64,000 nucleotides of DNA, taken from contig CM037782.1 in NCBI GenBank assembly GCA_021229015.1, forward strand, positions 58,029,518 through 58,093,517, read 5' to 3'. The translations under genes and the position numbers were made by a program. This document shows positions 13,021-24,539 of the stretch, piece by piece. Below the pieces are notes generated by a model, which made no database searches, was not told the DNA's origin, and saw only the letters and a program-made list of their open reading frames with translations. Source of the stretch: Solen grandis (taxonomy: Eukaryota > Mollusca > Bivalvia > Adapedonta > Solenidae). How positions within the stretch are numbered: position 1 is the first letter of the stretch; the number at the start of each line of letters is the position of its first letter.

Positions 13021-16000
13021 CTGATCAACAGAAGAAGCAAGGACATCGACCAGGACATTTCCTTTATAATTCTTATAATTATGTAAGTCTGCATTATCAG
13101 AACGGTTATTGTCGTTAATTGACTATCACTTAGCCCTTAATTGCTATGGTTTCGAATCTCGATCTAGTGACATAGATCCTTCATATGAGGATATTTTCCA
13201 CCTGGCCTAGGTGAATTCTACCCCCACCTGTTATTAGCTTGACTATAGGACTTGAGTAATGTCACACTGAACCTCAAAAACAACATCGTCATCAGTGGGA
13301 CATACCAAAGGACAAAAGAAGTTAATACCATCTCACTTACTCTTTTTGGAGCGGCCATTTGCAAACAGCAGTGTCCAGTGTTTGTCCAGGTTGAAGATCA
13401 TGTCACTGGGCACCAGGCGGTCCCGGACGAACGAACACTCGAACACACCGTCAACAAAGGATGCAGACTTGTTACTGAGACCAAGGTGTGGCTGTAGTTG
13501 AATAAACAGAGTTTGAACAAACAGGTCTCAATGACAAACCCTTTGCATTACAAAGGGGTGCCTTGATAGCGCAGTTACAACGCACTTCACCTCTCTCCAA
13601 TGTATTCCGGGTTCGATTCCTGGCCATGTACGTGAGAGAGTACGATCGCCCGTACAGAGACACGTGGGTATACTCCGGGAACACAAGTTTCCTCCAACTG
13701 AAATACCTCTCCCGCCACCAGCCGGGCCACAGAGAGTGATTTATAAAAAATGTGATTTCCAGAATTGTATGTACATGTTATTAAAAATTAAAATTTTGAA
13801 CTGCAGCGAGAAAGACGCGAACTCCACGTGTCGTAGCATTATACACCCGAAGTATGTGCTGTCGTAAGATGCACGAAGTGAAAATGTGAGAGGACTTGCT
13901 TGCAACACACAAGACTTCTACCGGTTATGCACATTTTGACTATTTCCATTACCAAGTCCACCAGAACTACTATCTATTGGTTGGACGAACGGACAGACAG
14001 AGAACAGGAGGGCAAACTTACAGTCCCTTCTTGTGTAAACATCATTAGGAGACTTATAAACAGACACGAAATGTTTTCGGACTATATCGTGACCTTGACC
14101 CAATACAGCTGAAACTTGCACTTGGTCTGCACTTCATCTCAGTATGATTGCCATTTCTGGCAAATAGTTTAATAAATCTGCTTAAGTGATTCAAGAGATA
14201 CAGAGAGGACACAAAATATTCTAACATTATAATAGTATGACAGATGAACTTCAAGTGTGACGTTGACCTTGAACCAAGACATCCGAAAACTACCCTCTGC
14301 ACATCCTCTCTGTATGCTGATCATTTCTGTCAAATAACTTCAATTTCCTCCCAGCGGTTCTTAAGAAACAGGGTAGACAAAAATATTCTAACATTATAAT
14401 AGTATGACATGTGACCTTCAAGTGTGACCTTGACATTGAACCAAAACACCCGAAAATACGTCCTGGACATCCTCTCTATATGCTTAATATTTCTGTCAAA
14501 TACTTTCAATTTTCAATAAAAAAAAAAAAATACAGAGCGGACACAAAATTGCTAACAGACGGACATAACATAATACGGCGTATCGGGCGTATAAAATTGG
14601 TTTGTTTTGAGTGAATATGGAATACATATATTTCAGTTCGAAGTGATACAAATTTCATATTTTCACTCGCACTTCGCCCTCGTGAAAATGTTAAATTGTA
14701 TCACGTCTCAATGAGATATATTCCATAGCCACACAAAACAATTATCCTCCATTCATCATATCAGTCAGATTTTATCCGTATGACATATTGATTTTCTGTT
14801 GTTTTAGTTGTCATGTATTACGACGCGACACATTTAGACCAGTATTGGAGGTAATTTGTACTAAGCAACGGAAACACATCGTATTTTACAGTTGAGCTCA
14901 ATTTAGAGCCACCTGTTCTAGCTAGCAATTTTCTATTATCCCCTGACCGGCCGCTTACGGCAGGTTTGGCTCCATCATATGTCCATATTCATGAAAATGT
15001 AAATTAATGTCCCAGAAATATTGGAAATATGAATTTATGATAAAAACACATATTCATTTTTTGGCGAAATATCCCTTCTTTGGAGTAGAATCGTATATCA
15101 ATCATAATTAATTACACGCAATTGTTATAGCAACAATAACAACAACAAAACACGTCAAAGAAAAAAACAATTGTGGTTGTTTTTAGTGTAATTACTTACT
15201 GTACAATATATTCGTTCTAGTATTTATTTAGTTTCATGATGTATCTTGTGATTTATATGACTCTCACCTCATCCACTTTAACGTTGTTTTTGCCATTGTT
15301 GAAAGAATGTTTGATTTCAATAAAGCCGTCGTCATTGGCAACACACTGAACAACACTGTCATTGCCCTGTTTATGAACATAAATAAAAAAAACAACATTT
15401 TAATAAAGAAATGACAATTTTATCTACAGTTTGTCGACGTTTAGTATTTTAAGATATTTTAGGATCAAAATGGATATAGTGCATTATATAGTTCTTAATA
15501 GGCTATCAATGGTCATCCAGTCCATCCTGTTCCGTCTAATATTTTGATTTTAAGGGCTGGACTTGATCTTTACTTGTCACTATTTTCAATGCTAAAGCCT
15601 TTACACCTTGGAATGATAGCATGAAAAATATCATAAATGAATAGAGAAAAAGTAGAGTATATGTACAGTGTATAAAAAATTAAAAGCTTATGAATATTAT
15701 GAATTCAATATAAAAATGGTTATGGTGTTGCCTAAAGATTATATTAAGTTCAACCAAGATTCTATCAAGTTCAACCAAGATTCTATCAAGATCAATCAAG
15801 ATTCTATCAAGATCAATCAATATTCTATCAAGTTCAACCAAATCAAAACAAGAGCACTAACCATCATGTCGTCCTCGGAAAAGGCAATTGCTATCCACTG
15901 GTTGGCTGTTTCATTGAGCACAGCCTTGATATTGAAGGTCACGTGGTTCTCCGCGTTAATCCACGAGACAATGAATCTGCATCCTTGGATCGTGCAGTCT

Positions 16001-19000
16001 TGGAAACAGGACTTCTTTGAGCCACATCCGGGGTCTTGGGTAAGTCTGCGTAGCTACAGTCAGAATTATGGTCATAAGATTTCATCATCATAAAAATGGT
16101 TGTTTGAGGAAAAAACTGTATTAAAGTTGCCATATTATCCAAAATCGACGCAATATATTATTCAGTGAAGGTGGAAACATAAAAAATATTTCTTGTAATA
16201 CATTCGTAAAAAAGCTTTTAAAACGCGTTTAGTCTGATACTTAAGTGGTTAACGCCCTTGACCTACTTTCTCAGGCGCCACGGTGGTCTCCGTGACATTG
16301 ATGACCTTGACTTGTGTCTTGTGTTGCTGGGTGTAACTGTGCGTCTCGTGCACGGGCGGATACTGCTGGAGATCCACGCGATCTACCGTCACCGGGGGAA
16401 CGACGTCATATCGGTGGGGTATCTTGATGCCTGGACGAACATATACACCACCACATGATACAGGACGTGGCTTTATACAGTCACATTAGACAGTACACTG
16501 GAAAACACCAGCCCTAGAGGTAAGATTAAGGGGTCATCGATACAATTATTTAACTTTTCGTTAAGTGTGTAAAACATGTCTTATATCAACAACATCACCA
16601 GCGACAGACATGGGGCAGTATTTGGACATTTGAGACACATCTCCTTATTTTTTGGCGTAGCTGTCTAACCTTCATTTTGGCCCTTTTAATGGTGATGACG
16701 TAAAACAGTGCATAATGAATATCTTTAAGAATTTCATTTGTAGATATTCCTACACTTACAGAAAAAAGAATTACACGCAACTCTAATTGGAGATTACAAA
16801 TAGCTGTATTCATGAAATATCAGTAAAGTGTCCTGATTGTAGTATATATAGTTGTTTCAACCGAATTACTTCTCTAAGAATGCACAACGAAACCAGTTTC
16901 GGGCCGGACATTATAAACATCTGCACAATATTACTGCAGTCTCTGTTCCGCCGATGTTATATCATGCTTCATTTCTACATTGTTCATTCCGCCGACTCTT
17001 TACATCATAAATCCATTAATTTAGGGTACACTTTTTGTTAGTTGCATTAATAACCCATTATCACTAGTATATTAGCACAAAAGCCGTGCATCTAATATTT
17101 GCTCTGATATATAATTATTTAATATCAAATAGTATTTCAGTAACTACCGACTGAATTAATTTAAAATCCAATGTACACAGACCGCCGGGATAAATATTAA
17201 ATTAATGGACAACAACAGAACACCTGACAAAATGCACACACGAGACGAGGCGGGGGACTATACTGACCGTTAACAGCCGGGCCCTCGGCAAACATCATAA
17301 ACCAGTCCTTGGACAAATCAAACACGTCCTTCTCCCCGGCCACGAAGTTCTGCCTGGTGAAGCTACACTGGAATATCCCGTTGTTGAGCGTACCATACTC
17401 GTTCAGAATTCCGAGCTGGGGCTGAAATATGGAGATGCAACAAAACATTAGTTTGACGTGTTTATTTTGGTACAAAATAGCATGTTAAGCAATGATTATT
17501 AAAGCCTTTAAATGTTATTTAATATATTTCCCAACGTAATCATCATCACCATCATCATAGTCGTCGTTGTCGAAGTCCTTTTCTTTCTTCTTTTTCTGTG
17601 ACTTGTAAGTGTATGTCATACGTTATCAAATATTTCAATGGATCAGTCAGCAGACTTCTATGGTACATTCCAGGAGAACATGCAAGGTTGGACAAGCACA
17701 CGTACCGTGAGAAGGCGCATGTTTCTGTAGTAGTCCAGATTGTAGGACTGGTAGACACGGACACTCTCCCCGTCTGAGATACACTCCGTCACGCTGTCCA
17801 TACCCTGCATTGAAAACAACAAAATGTGAAGTCATAAAAAAGTGCGTCCTACATGTAATTTCCTCTGTTTGTCGAGTACAATGTTCAATTTCATAAGAAT
17901 AACTATTGACTTTAAACACATGATTGTACAACGTATACATATTATAACTAAGTTAAAATATTTCTTTCAATAAAAATACAATTATGAAGAATAAAGAGAA
18001 CGTTTCTAATATACTGAGAAGTAATTACTTTACGATGAGTAATGGGCTTAAATAAAATACGTAAATATTGTTACCATCATTTTGTCATCGCTAAATCCTA
18101 TAGCTGCCCAGTACGGTCCGACTATTTTAGGTTGAGTGCGTATTTCAAACTTTGTTGCCTCCTTTTCTGGCTTCCATGATACAACAAAGGAACACAGTCC
18201 GTTATTACAGTCATCGAAACATCCTTTAGTAACCCCGCAATCAAGGTCAGGGGTTAGTCGTACCTCGCGGGCCGTAGTCGCTACCGAGGTTGTGGAGACA
18301 GTCGTTGGTATTCTATTTGTCGATGGGTAAATAGGAAACGTTTGTGGTGGAAGTTTATTGGTAGATTTAGTTGTCGGAAGATATTGAGGGTACTTTGGTG
18401 TTTCGAAAAGTCCTCGAACCGGTGATAAAGGCGTTGTTGGATACCTGTCTACAGGTTGGACATATCTTGTCGTACCACCTAGGTCTTTCCCGGGTACATA
18501 GGGTGGTATTGAGGAGGTTTGCATCGGTTGCCTTGTCTCGAAAAATGAAGGGAAATGCTCCGTTGGAACCTTATTTGCGTCGTAGGGCATTGTTGGGTTG
18601 TAGACTCCCTCTGTGTTGGGATAGTACGGGTATGTGGTCGTTGGGACAAACTGGTCACGTTTCTTAGTTGTCGTTTCAAAGAAATAATAATAGTCCGTTG
18701 GTACGTGCGGTACACTAGTTGTAGACCTGGCAGACTCGCGGTTTACAAGAGGCCATCGGCTTTCAGGAAGTCGTTGTCTATCAGTATCCCGAAATAGGGC
18801 TAGTGTTGCTGTTGGCTCTATTTTAGTGGTAGTTATCTTTTCTGTTGTTGACATCGGAGTCGTTGGTGCATTCTGGCGTGTTGTAGTCGTAGGAGCTGGG
18901 GTTGTTGTGGTCGTTGGTTCGGTCATCCAGTATGAAGTTGTCGTAGAAGGTAATCTTGTTGTTGTCGGAGCAATCGTTGTTGTTGTAGTTGGAATATACA

Positions 19001-22000
19001 TGGTCGTCGTCGTTGTTGGTAAAGTTGTTGTGGTCGTAGTTGCTTTAGTAGTCGTGGGTCTGCGAGTAGTCGTGGTTCTGCGAGTAGTCGTGATTCTGCG
19101 AGTTGTTGTCGTAGGTATAGTTGTTGTCGTAGTAGGCCTGGTGGTAGTCGTAGTGGTTGAACTTGGTGTGGTTGGAGCATTTGTGGGTTGCCTTTCTTTA
19201 CTTGTCGTAAATTCGTCCCAACTGTAATAATAGTCATCCGTTACGGAATTTTGAGTCGTAGTACTAGGTCTTTCCGTTGTCGTAGTTGGTCGTGTTGTCG
19301 TGCGTCTTGTGGTCGTCGTTGCTTTTGTAGTAGTCGTAGGTCGAATCGTGGTCGTGGTTGTCGTAGTTTCAGGCAGATAAGTCGTTGTATACTCTTCGTA
19401 TGGTACAATGGTTGATGCCTCTGTTGTCGTGGTGATGTTTCTGGAAGCTCTGGGTGTGGTTCGCCGGTTTGGGAGACAGGACTGGTCGGTGGAAGACTGG
19501 AGAGTGAAGGCCTGCATCATGGTAAGGTCTGGTGAGGAGCCGTCATACACAACAGGAGAGTTGATAGCCACCCAGTAGTTGGTGAAGGACTGGACCAGAG
19601 TCACCCTGTCCAGACAAATCAACCTTATGGTTATTTACATTGCATGTAATCAGAAATAACATCAGCGTCAACATCATCATTATCATCATCATCAAAATCA
19701 ACATCATCGTCTTCATTATAAGTATTGCTGCTGTTATGTTAACCCTTTCCCTCATAGAGGAAACCATGAAAAGACCTATGCGAACAGCATAAAACCAGAT
19801 CAGCCTGCGAGTAACTCGCAGGCTGATCAGGTTTTATGCTGTTCGCTGCTCCTCAGTGGTCTGGAAATGAGGATTTTGTAATTAAATTTGGTGCGTCAAA
19901 ATGAGTCTATATGAGGGAAAGGGTTAATGTGTGAAAATGTATAGCGATTTATAATAAAGGTCAATACCATTCCTAGTGCTTAGATTGTATGATATAGTAT
20001 CAGTGTATTACAAGTACTAAAGTTATTTTACAATTATTGCACTGAGCAATTTTAGAAACTATACATTTCAAATATCTACGAAACTGCAATGAAATACTCA
20101 ACGTTCGATGAAACTATCAAATAATATACTCTGTATTGTAAAGTTGGTTGTAATTTTGTTTGTTTGATTACTTTAATGCTCTCTCAGCCCCTCACCGCTG
20201 TGGGTTCGAATCCCGGTAGGGACTTCGGATTTTTCATGTGAGGAAGCCTTCCAGCTGGCTTGCGGTATGTCGGTGGTTCTACCCGGGTACCTCTGTGTAC
20301 TCGGGGTCTTCCTCCACCTGTAATCAGCTGGGCGTCGCTATATGATTGAAATACTATCGCAGCGACGGTAAACCCCAATACAACAACAACAACTTTAATG
20401 CTATAAAGTACATTTAATTTTAGACAAACACTAATAAAAATGTTTGTGGTGTAAAGAAATGTAATTTTACAACTACCTTGAGAATTTGAAGTTTAAAAAT
20501 AAGATGTCATATTACCTGAATACCACGTGACCTGCGGCTGTAGCGGGCGCTATCCAGGTCAAGGTCACTGATTGTTTCTCGTCCGAACTACTGTGCGTTA
20601 AAACAGCCTAAAAAGCAAAGATGTCGAACCGAATAGTACATATTGTTTCTGAATTATAATGTGATATTTGAATTAATTAAAATGTCTACATTTTCAAAGA
20701 TATTCTATGTACTGGCCGGTGTATACGGCGATGGTGTGCAGTTTTACAGGAACACTTGATATCTCATTTTATATTTCTGAGAATAAGATACTGAAGTTAA
20801 ATGTAATCAGAACTTCGTGGCAGACAACATAAAAATGCAAACTTGTTGTAAACACCAAATTTCGTGGACATTTTCATTTTGTCAAGTGAGTATACATGGC
20901 TGTGGATCCGATTGCAGTGGGTTCGAATCCCGTGGGATGGTAGAACAATATTTCATGTCCATCCCATGTGAGAGTACTTCAATCAGGAACGAACAAAATA
21001 ATTAGTTTAGGTAAGAACGTCCTTCCCCAGTAATAAATTTAAACATTAACATTCCTGGCCCTTACCCCAGATCTGACACACTCATATCGTGTGCCCGTCA
21101 CCCGGAGGAAGACGCCCAGGAAGGCGGGGCGGTTCGGGTACACAGCGGACCGGGGCTGTATCATGAAGCCCTTGAATTTGGCCTGCCCACAGGCTCGTAT
21201 GCGAACTGGAACAGAGAAACAGCGATTCTATGATAATGAAAGTAAATACACATGCACTCCCAAAAATAGAAAAAAATGCAATATATACAATTCATAAATA
21301 AATACATACACATTAAAAAATCGTACATAAACAGTATAAAACAAGAAAACATTAATAAGTACAAGCATTAGGTGTACGTGCGTAGAAAACAAATCATTCC
21401 TACAATACATGCCGATAAATTATTGACATGTTGATTGACATGAAACGATCCACCAACAGCCAAGTTTATACATACAAGTCATAGTCCAACGTTATCGAGA
21501 AACGAGCACTGCGTTGGCCTACATGCGTCATACACTATTTGTATATGAGCCATGATTTGAAACTTATATTCTACGTAAATCATATTTCCGCATATAAATG
21601 AATTGACAAAGGGAAAACAATGTATCTTATATCATTATATTTTACATGCAAAAGGGAAATAACAGTAAGGAATAAGATTACAAACAATAGGAACAAAATT
21701 AACTAATCAAGAGTGTCGTTATTTCAAAATACGAATATCTAATAAATGTTCTTTCAACTACCTTAACATTTGGTAAAAAGGGAATTCTGACGATGAACAT
21801 TTTTCATCATTACTTAATAAAGGGATAGAGGACAACAAATGGGAAAGATGTATTTAAATCCTAAATCAATGCCAATATACAGGGGCCAGGCATACATATA
21901 ATTTTATCGGAAAAGAAAAAAATATATATATGCCTTTTTTTCGGCATTAGGGTGAATGAAAATGAATAACAATTGTTCAACCGTTGGTGTCTACCGTAAC

Positions 22001-23103
22001 CGTTCTCATCATAAAGGTAATGACACATACTGATTAAATAGTTCGATAGTTCGATACTTGTTTACAATAACAAATATTTGGTTTAATCACAGTTTAAAGT
22101 TTTATATAAAAAAGTTATATAGTGAAAAAATTAAGCCCTGTTAATAATTATAAAAAACACACGTTGTCTTTTTTTTTTTTTTTTACTATATCACTAACTT
22201 TTTTATCGATAGAACTTAATTCTGGTTTCATACGTCATTTCACCCATGTATACATATTGAATATCTTTTTCAATACACATCCTTTAAACACTCGTGAATT
22301 GACACATTAACCATGCATGCACGCGATTTTGATTGGAACATAGTTCAGTAAACTAAGGACTGTACAGTAAGCACGGGATAGCTTTGCCCACAAAACCATG
22401 TTCTGTCATTCACAATAGTCATAAAAACGGCCAGTGACACTGGTTTCCATGTTAACACACAATGTAGGGCGGGCCTGTGGAGATGGACATTAATAGTACA
22501 CAATAAAACAGGGGGTGAGAGTACAAGTGATTTGACCAACCCATTGTTATTGTTTTATATCATCTATAATTAATAATAATAATCAACATCGAAATAATGA
22601 TAGAATATCATAAGCTTCTCGATAGTATCATTTTAATTATAGTTATGTAAATATTACATGTGTTTATTATATTGAACAAAATATGTTTAAATTATTATTT
22701 TTATCATCATCATAACTGTTGTTATCATTGTTATTTTTCTTTCACATGTACATTGTACATTATGAAAACACGAAGAAAACATCGTGTTATATCTGAAAGT
22801 TTAAATTCGACTGGAAGTTTTATATTGTCATCATTTTTATCTACATGTAATCATAATTTTACGAGGCCCCCACGCCAACAACAAATCTACGCCCAGGGTC
22901 ATACCGTATATCCGCTCGTTGGGTCTATATTGTGTCTTGGATACTTCCACGAGGAACGGGGTGGGGTTAGTATTGATTGGATAACCGTGTTGTGGCGTCA
23001 TGTCCCCACATGCACGTGTCGGGGCTCCAGTGCTGTATGACCACGTGACTCGAAGAGTAACTGCGAAAACGAGGCAGGAAAATAGCGCCTGACTTCCCGC
23101 CAT
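6445..23103 (-). CDS. FRRS1: Ferric-chelate reductase 1-like: Reeler, Thr-rich stalk, two DOMON domains, cytochrome b561; 18 exons
   Basis: Coding exons, high to low: 22905-23103, 21066-21205, 20516-20607, 18075-19605, 17706-17804, 17268-17421, 16267-16430, 15862-16053, 15268-15366, 13341-13491, 12904-13020, 10201-10316, 9768-9863, 9287-9358, 8366-8465, 7749-7889, 7036-7136, 6445-6543. All junctions are GT-AG and every phase agrees, giving 3663 nt and 1220 residues. Layout: signal peptide 1-22; Reeler about 24-155; Thr/Pro-rich stalk about 190-600; DOMON about 605-740; DOMON about 800-945; cytochrome b561 about 975-1150; extra hydrophobic tail near the C terminus. FRRS1 proteins move electrons across membranes to reduce ferric chelates. 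Vertebrate FRRS1 has Reeler, one DOMON and b561, so the long stalk and second DOMON are additions. The start ATG has A at -3 and G at +4 and leads straight into the signal peptide. A TTTTAG just upstream could be a 5' UTR acceptor, so a distal promoter is possible. Confidence 0.9.
7677..7702. repeat. Poly-C followed by CA run
   Basis: A C homopolymer followed by a short (AC)n, just beyond the donor of exon 16. Simple sequence only. Confidence 0.8.
8797..8821. repeat. (CA)n microsatellite
   Basis: About a dozen CA units in the intron between exons 14 and 15 of the FRRS1-like gene. Confidence 0.9.
10412..10453. repeat. G-run / C-run hairpin
   Basis: A run of about 18 G, then AGCGGCGG, then a run of about 15 C, bounded by TA on both sides. 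It forms a G:C inverted repeat within an AT-rich intron. The flank at 10455-10530 is a dispersed repeat: its reverse complement recurs at 23395-23465 (GTGGATAAACGCACC and TATTTGTCACAT). Confidence 0.8.
10455..10530. repeat. Dispersed repeat, inverted relative to 23395-23465
   Basis: The reverse complement of this stretch shares TGTGGATAAACGCACC, TCGATTTTA and ATTTGTCACAT in the same order with 23395-23465. The family is unknown. Confidence 0.55.
10770..11640 (+). pseudogene. Decayed non-LTR retrotransposon (LINE), reverse-transcriptase C-terminal part
   Basis: Broken frames on the plus strand read VDKFCYLGINM, LFDRMITPILTYCSEVWGVY and HIKYCKFILGV. These are the post-catalytic thumb and tail blocks of a LINE reverse transcriptase. 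Further on come SRHELNTEVGRYDG-like and CLCVQN fragments from the terminal cysteine motif region. Many stops and frameshifts make it inactive. It lies in intron 11 of the FRRS1-like gene, antisense to it. The blocks resemble the relic at 29.0-30.0 kb. Confidence 0.7.
12310..12546 (-). mobile_element. TTAA-flanked hairpin MITE, copy 1 (reverse)
   Basis: Inverted relative to most copies. The ends are decayed (TTAATCCTTTCCCTCATATAG; CTATGAGGGATCAAG), but the central hairpin (GCGAACAGCATAAAACC...GGTTTTATGCTGTTTGC) is present. It lies in intron 11 of the FRRS1-like gene. Confidence 0.85.
13133..13240 (+). repeat. Truncated tRNA-derived SINE
   Basis: B-box-like GGTTTCGAATCTCG is followed by GGATATTTTCCACCTGGC and TCTACCCCCACCTGTTATTAGC, similar in order to the SINE at 20181. 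The A-box half is missing. Lies in the intron between exons 10 and 11. Confidence 0.5.
13341..16053 (-). CDS. FRRS1: FRRS1-like exons 8-10: second DOMON domain
   Basis: Exon 8 encodes DPGCGSKKSCFQDC...CRFIVSW...IAIAFSEDDMM, parallel to the end of exon 4. Exon 9 encodes GNDSVVQCVANDDGFIEIKH (99 nt, phase 0-0 like exon 5). Exon 10 encodes PHLGLSNKSASFVDGVFECSF and LDKHWTLLFANG, parallel to exon 6 and ending in the same phase 1. DOMON domains bind heme or sugars in related proteins; heme binding here is inferred from family. Confidence 0.87.
13556..13740 (+). repeat. tRNA-derived SINE
   Basis: A-box-like TAGCGCAGTTAC and B-box GGTTCGATTCC, 40-45 bp apart, are followed by a tail with TTTCCTCCAACTGAAATACC. 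The body does not close as a tRNA cloverleaf, so a SINE head is preferred to a tRNA gene. Lies between exons 9 and 10. Confidence 0.6.
14060..14590. repeat. Tandem repeat of about 187 bp, nearly 3 copies
   Basis: The block ATTCTAACATTATAATAGTATGACA recurs at about 14218 and 14388, with GACCTTGAACC-type words and CATCCTCTCT(G/A)TATGCT in each copy. An earlier, more diverged copy starts near 14085. The words TGACCTTGA repeat within it. Confidence 0.75.
15741..15842. repeat. 21-bp minisatellite, about 5 units
   Basis: The unit TTCTATCAAGTTCAACCAAGA, with AGATCAATC variants, repeats from just beyond the exon 8 donor (exon ends 15862). On the transcribed strand it places TTGGTTGAACTTGATAGAA repeats at the beginning of intron 8. 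Confidence 0.85.
16267..17804 (-). CDS. FRRS1: FRRS1-like exons 5-7: rest of DOMON 1 and linker
   Basis: Exon 5 (99 nt) encodes GMDSVTECISDGESVRVYQS; exon 6 encodes PQLGILNEYGTLNNGIFQC and DLSKDWFMMFAEGP. Both match DOMON strands. Exon 7 encodes a linker (IKIPHRYDVVPPVTVDRVDL...) with no domain I recognise. Exon 5 is the same length as exon 9, and the phases of exons 5 and 6 equal those of exons 9 and 10, which encode the second DOMON. Confidence 0.85.
18075..19605 (-). CDS. FRRS1: FRRS1-like exon 4: very large Thr-rich mucin-like exon plus start of DOMON 1
   Basis: A single 1531-nt exon, ten or more times longer than most of its neighbours. It begins with the last Reeler strand, then has roughly 400 residues rich in Thr, Pro and Ser with many TTTT runs separated by short acidic/aromatic blocks (DDYYYSWDEFTTS, DYYYFFETTTKK). 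This composition predicts dense O-glycosylation and an extended stalk. The exon ends DCGVTKGCFDDC...CSFVVSW...AAIGFSDDKMM, the first part of DOMON 1. The opposite strand reads as long Val runs, which is only the shadow of ACN codons. Confidence 0.88.
19739..19927 (+). mobile_element. TTAA-flanked hairpin MITE, copy 2 (internally deleted)
   Basis: Complete TTAACCCTTTCCCTCATA ends and an intact hairpin, but about 50 bp between the AATTAAATTTGG block and the right end is missing. Lies in intron 3 of the FRRS1-like gene. Confidence 0.9.
20181..20398 (+). repeat. tRNA-derived SINE, 5'-truncated head
   Basis: B-box GGTTCGAATCCC is followed by CTTCCAGCTGGCTTGCGG, GTCGGTGGTTCTACCCGGG and a CGGTAAACCCCAATACAACAACAACAAC end, the usual mollusc SINE tail with a CAA-rich terminus. 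It sits in intron 3, near the exon 3 donor. Confidence 0.65.
20516..23103 (-). CDS. FRRS1: FRRS1-like exons 1-3: signal peptide and Reeler domain
   Basis: Exon 1 encodes MAGSQALFSCLVFAVTLRV and then GAPTRACGDMTPQHG, the usual N-terminal Reeler block. It ends in phase 1 at the donor GTATGA (GT at 22904-22903). Exon 2 continues RIRACGQAKFKGFMIQPR, the KGF(M/L)IQ core, and exon 3 gives AVLTHSSSDEKQSVTLTW followed by AAGHVVFR. The last Reeler strand (VTLVQSFTNYWVAINS) opens exon 4. Reeler domains in this family are extracellular; their ligand here is unknown. Confidence 0.88.
20890..20990 (+). repeat. SINE fragment
   Basis: A B-box GGTTCGAATCCC with a GGATGGTAGAAC continuation and no clear A-box. 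Intron 2 of the FRRS1-like gene. Confidence 0.4.
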
Positions 23104-23960
23104 TTTGTTCTGTTGTTTGGTTTCTTTACTTTCTAAAAGTAAAAAACAAAGAATACAATTTTATGAAAATGTCATTGAATTTGGAATTTATTGACTGATG
23201 CTGTCATAATCATAATATTATAAGAAATTCAAATAAAATACTCTTATATATGCTTAATCATTTATAATACGTAAGCGTGGATGCAGGATTTTGAGTTCGG
23301 AGGGTGGTGGGGCGAAATTTGGAGAAAAGAAAATCCAAATTAACGTGGGGTTGGACAACTATGAATATTGCTGTAGGTGGTATATGAGTGTGTCAGTGAA
23401 CTGCACTTCGTATTTGTCACATGTAAAGTTGATATGTGGATAAACGCACCGGTCGATTTTAATTTCATTCTCAAATGGTACGAATATATCTACATGAAAA
23501 ACATCAACTATATTATTATATTGTTCTAATGAAAATACCCATTATAGCATGTCTGAATATCATATACGACAATTCTAGTTCCACGTTAACCTGTGCTGAC
23601 CGTATTGAAAGATTGACATGTTTTACAAGATTGCTTGAAAGGTGTTGCGTAAGAACAGCCGTCACATAATAATTACACAATTGTCCTGAAAGTCTTCTCG
23701 TTTACCTCCGTGGACTTATGTCATCGTAAGTGCTTCAATTATGATAGGTAACCTGTTGTCATAATTACTTTTTAGTGTTCTCTTAATGGTTTCTCTGGAT
23801 AGTCCCATAAAACAGCACTTTACCTGGTGCTTTATTGCGGTGCATCAGGACGCACCTGCGCGCACAACAGGTATAATCAGTGGTGTCCAATATATACACC
23901 ATACCTCAACATTGGTGATTAACATACACAGAAATACTTAACAGACAGACAGACAGACAT

Positions 23961-23998
<38 letters not shown>

Positions 23999-24297
23999 CA
24001 CGGATTAATCATATATTGACATTGCATTTTTACACAAACATGGCTTAAACAAAATTACTTTGACAGCATATCAACTGGAAAGTTTCTCAGATGGACAAAG
24101 CATTTCCACGGAAAATATGTCTCGTGCTCTTAAGTTGATTTATTAACACATTTATGTATTGATCTTAAATAAAAGTATAAATTTTGGAATCTGAAAACAT
24201 TATGAGCCAATATATTATATTAGTAAGAATTATGTATTTTATTCAAACGCGCATTTATTACACAGTTAACAGACATTGTCAGCGGCTGTCATTTGGG
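23104..24297. other. Upstream flank of the FRRS1-like gene, repeats only
   Basis: Contains the dispersed repeat at 23395-23465 and the CAGA/GATA microsatellite at 23944-23998. No coding evidence. The promoter of the minus-strand gene should be here or further up, but I see no decisive element. Confidence 0.4.
23944..23998. repeat. (CAGA)n(TAGA)n microsatellite
   Basis: Four or so CAGA units are followed by about ten ATAG units. Confidence 0.9.
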
Positions 24298-24539
24298 TTA
24301 ACCCTTTCCCTCATATAGACTCATTTTGACGCACTCAATAGGTACCACATAAAGCCTGATCTGCAGAAAACCAAACTCAAACCTTACCAAATTTAATTAC
24401 AAAATCCTCATTACCAGACCACTGAGGAGCAGCGAACAGCATAAAACCTGATCAGCCTGCGAGTTACTCGCAGGCTGATCTGGTTTTATGCTGTTCGCAT
24501 AGGTCTTTTCATGGTTTCCTCTATGAGGGAAAGGGTTAA
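24298..24539 (-). mobile_element. TTAA-flanked hairpin MITE, copy 3 (reverse, full length)
   Basis: TTAACCC...GGGTTAA ends are intact, as is the hairpin. Inverted relative to the majority. Confidence 0.92.

Noticed and set aside
15668..16093. 141-codon plus-strand ORF with KFNQDSI repeats
   Set aside because: The repeat is a 21-bp intronic minisatellite and the rest is antisense to exon 8 of the reductase gene.
18826..19227. Plus-strand ORF with long Val runs
   Set aside because: It is the reverse-strand reading of Thr codons in the mucin-like exon; no start context or domain.
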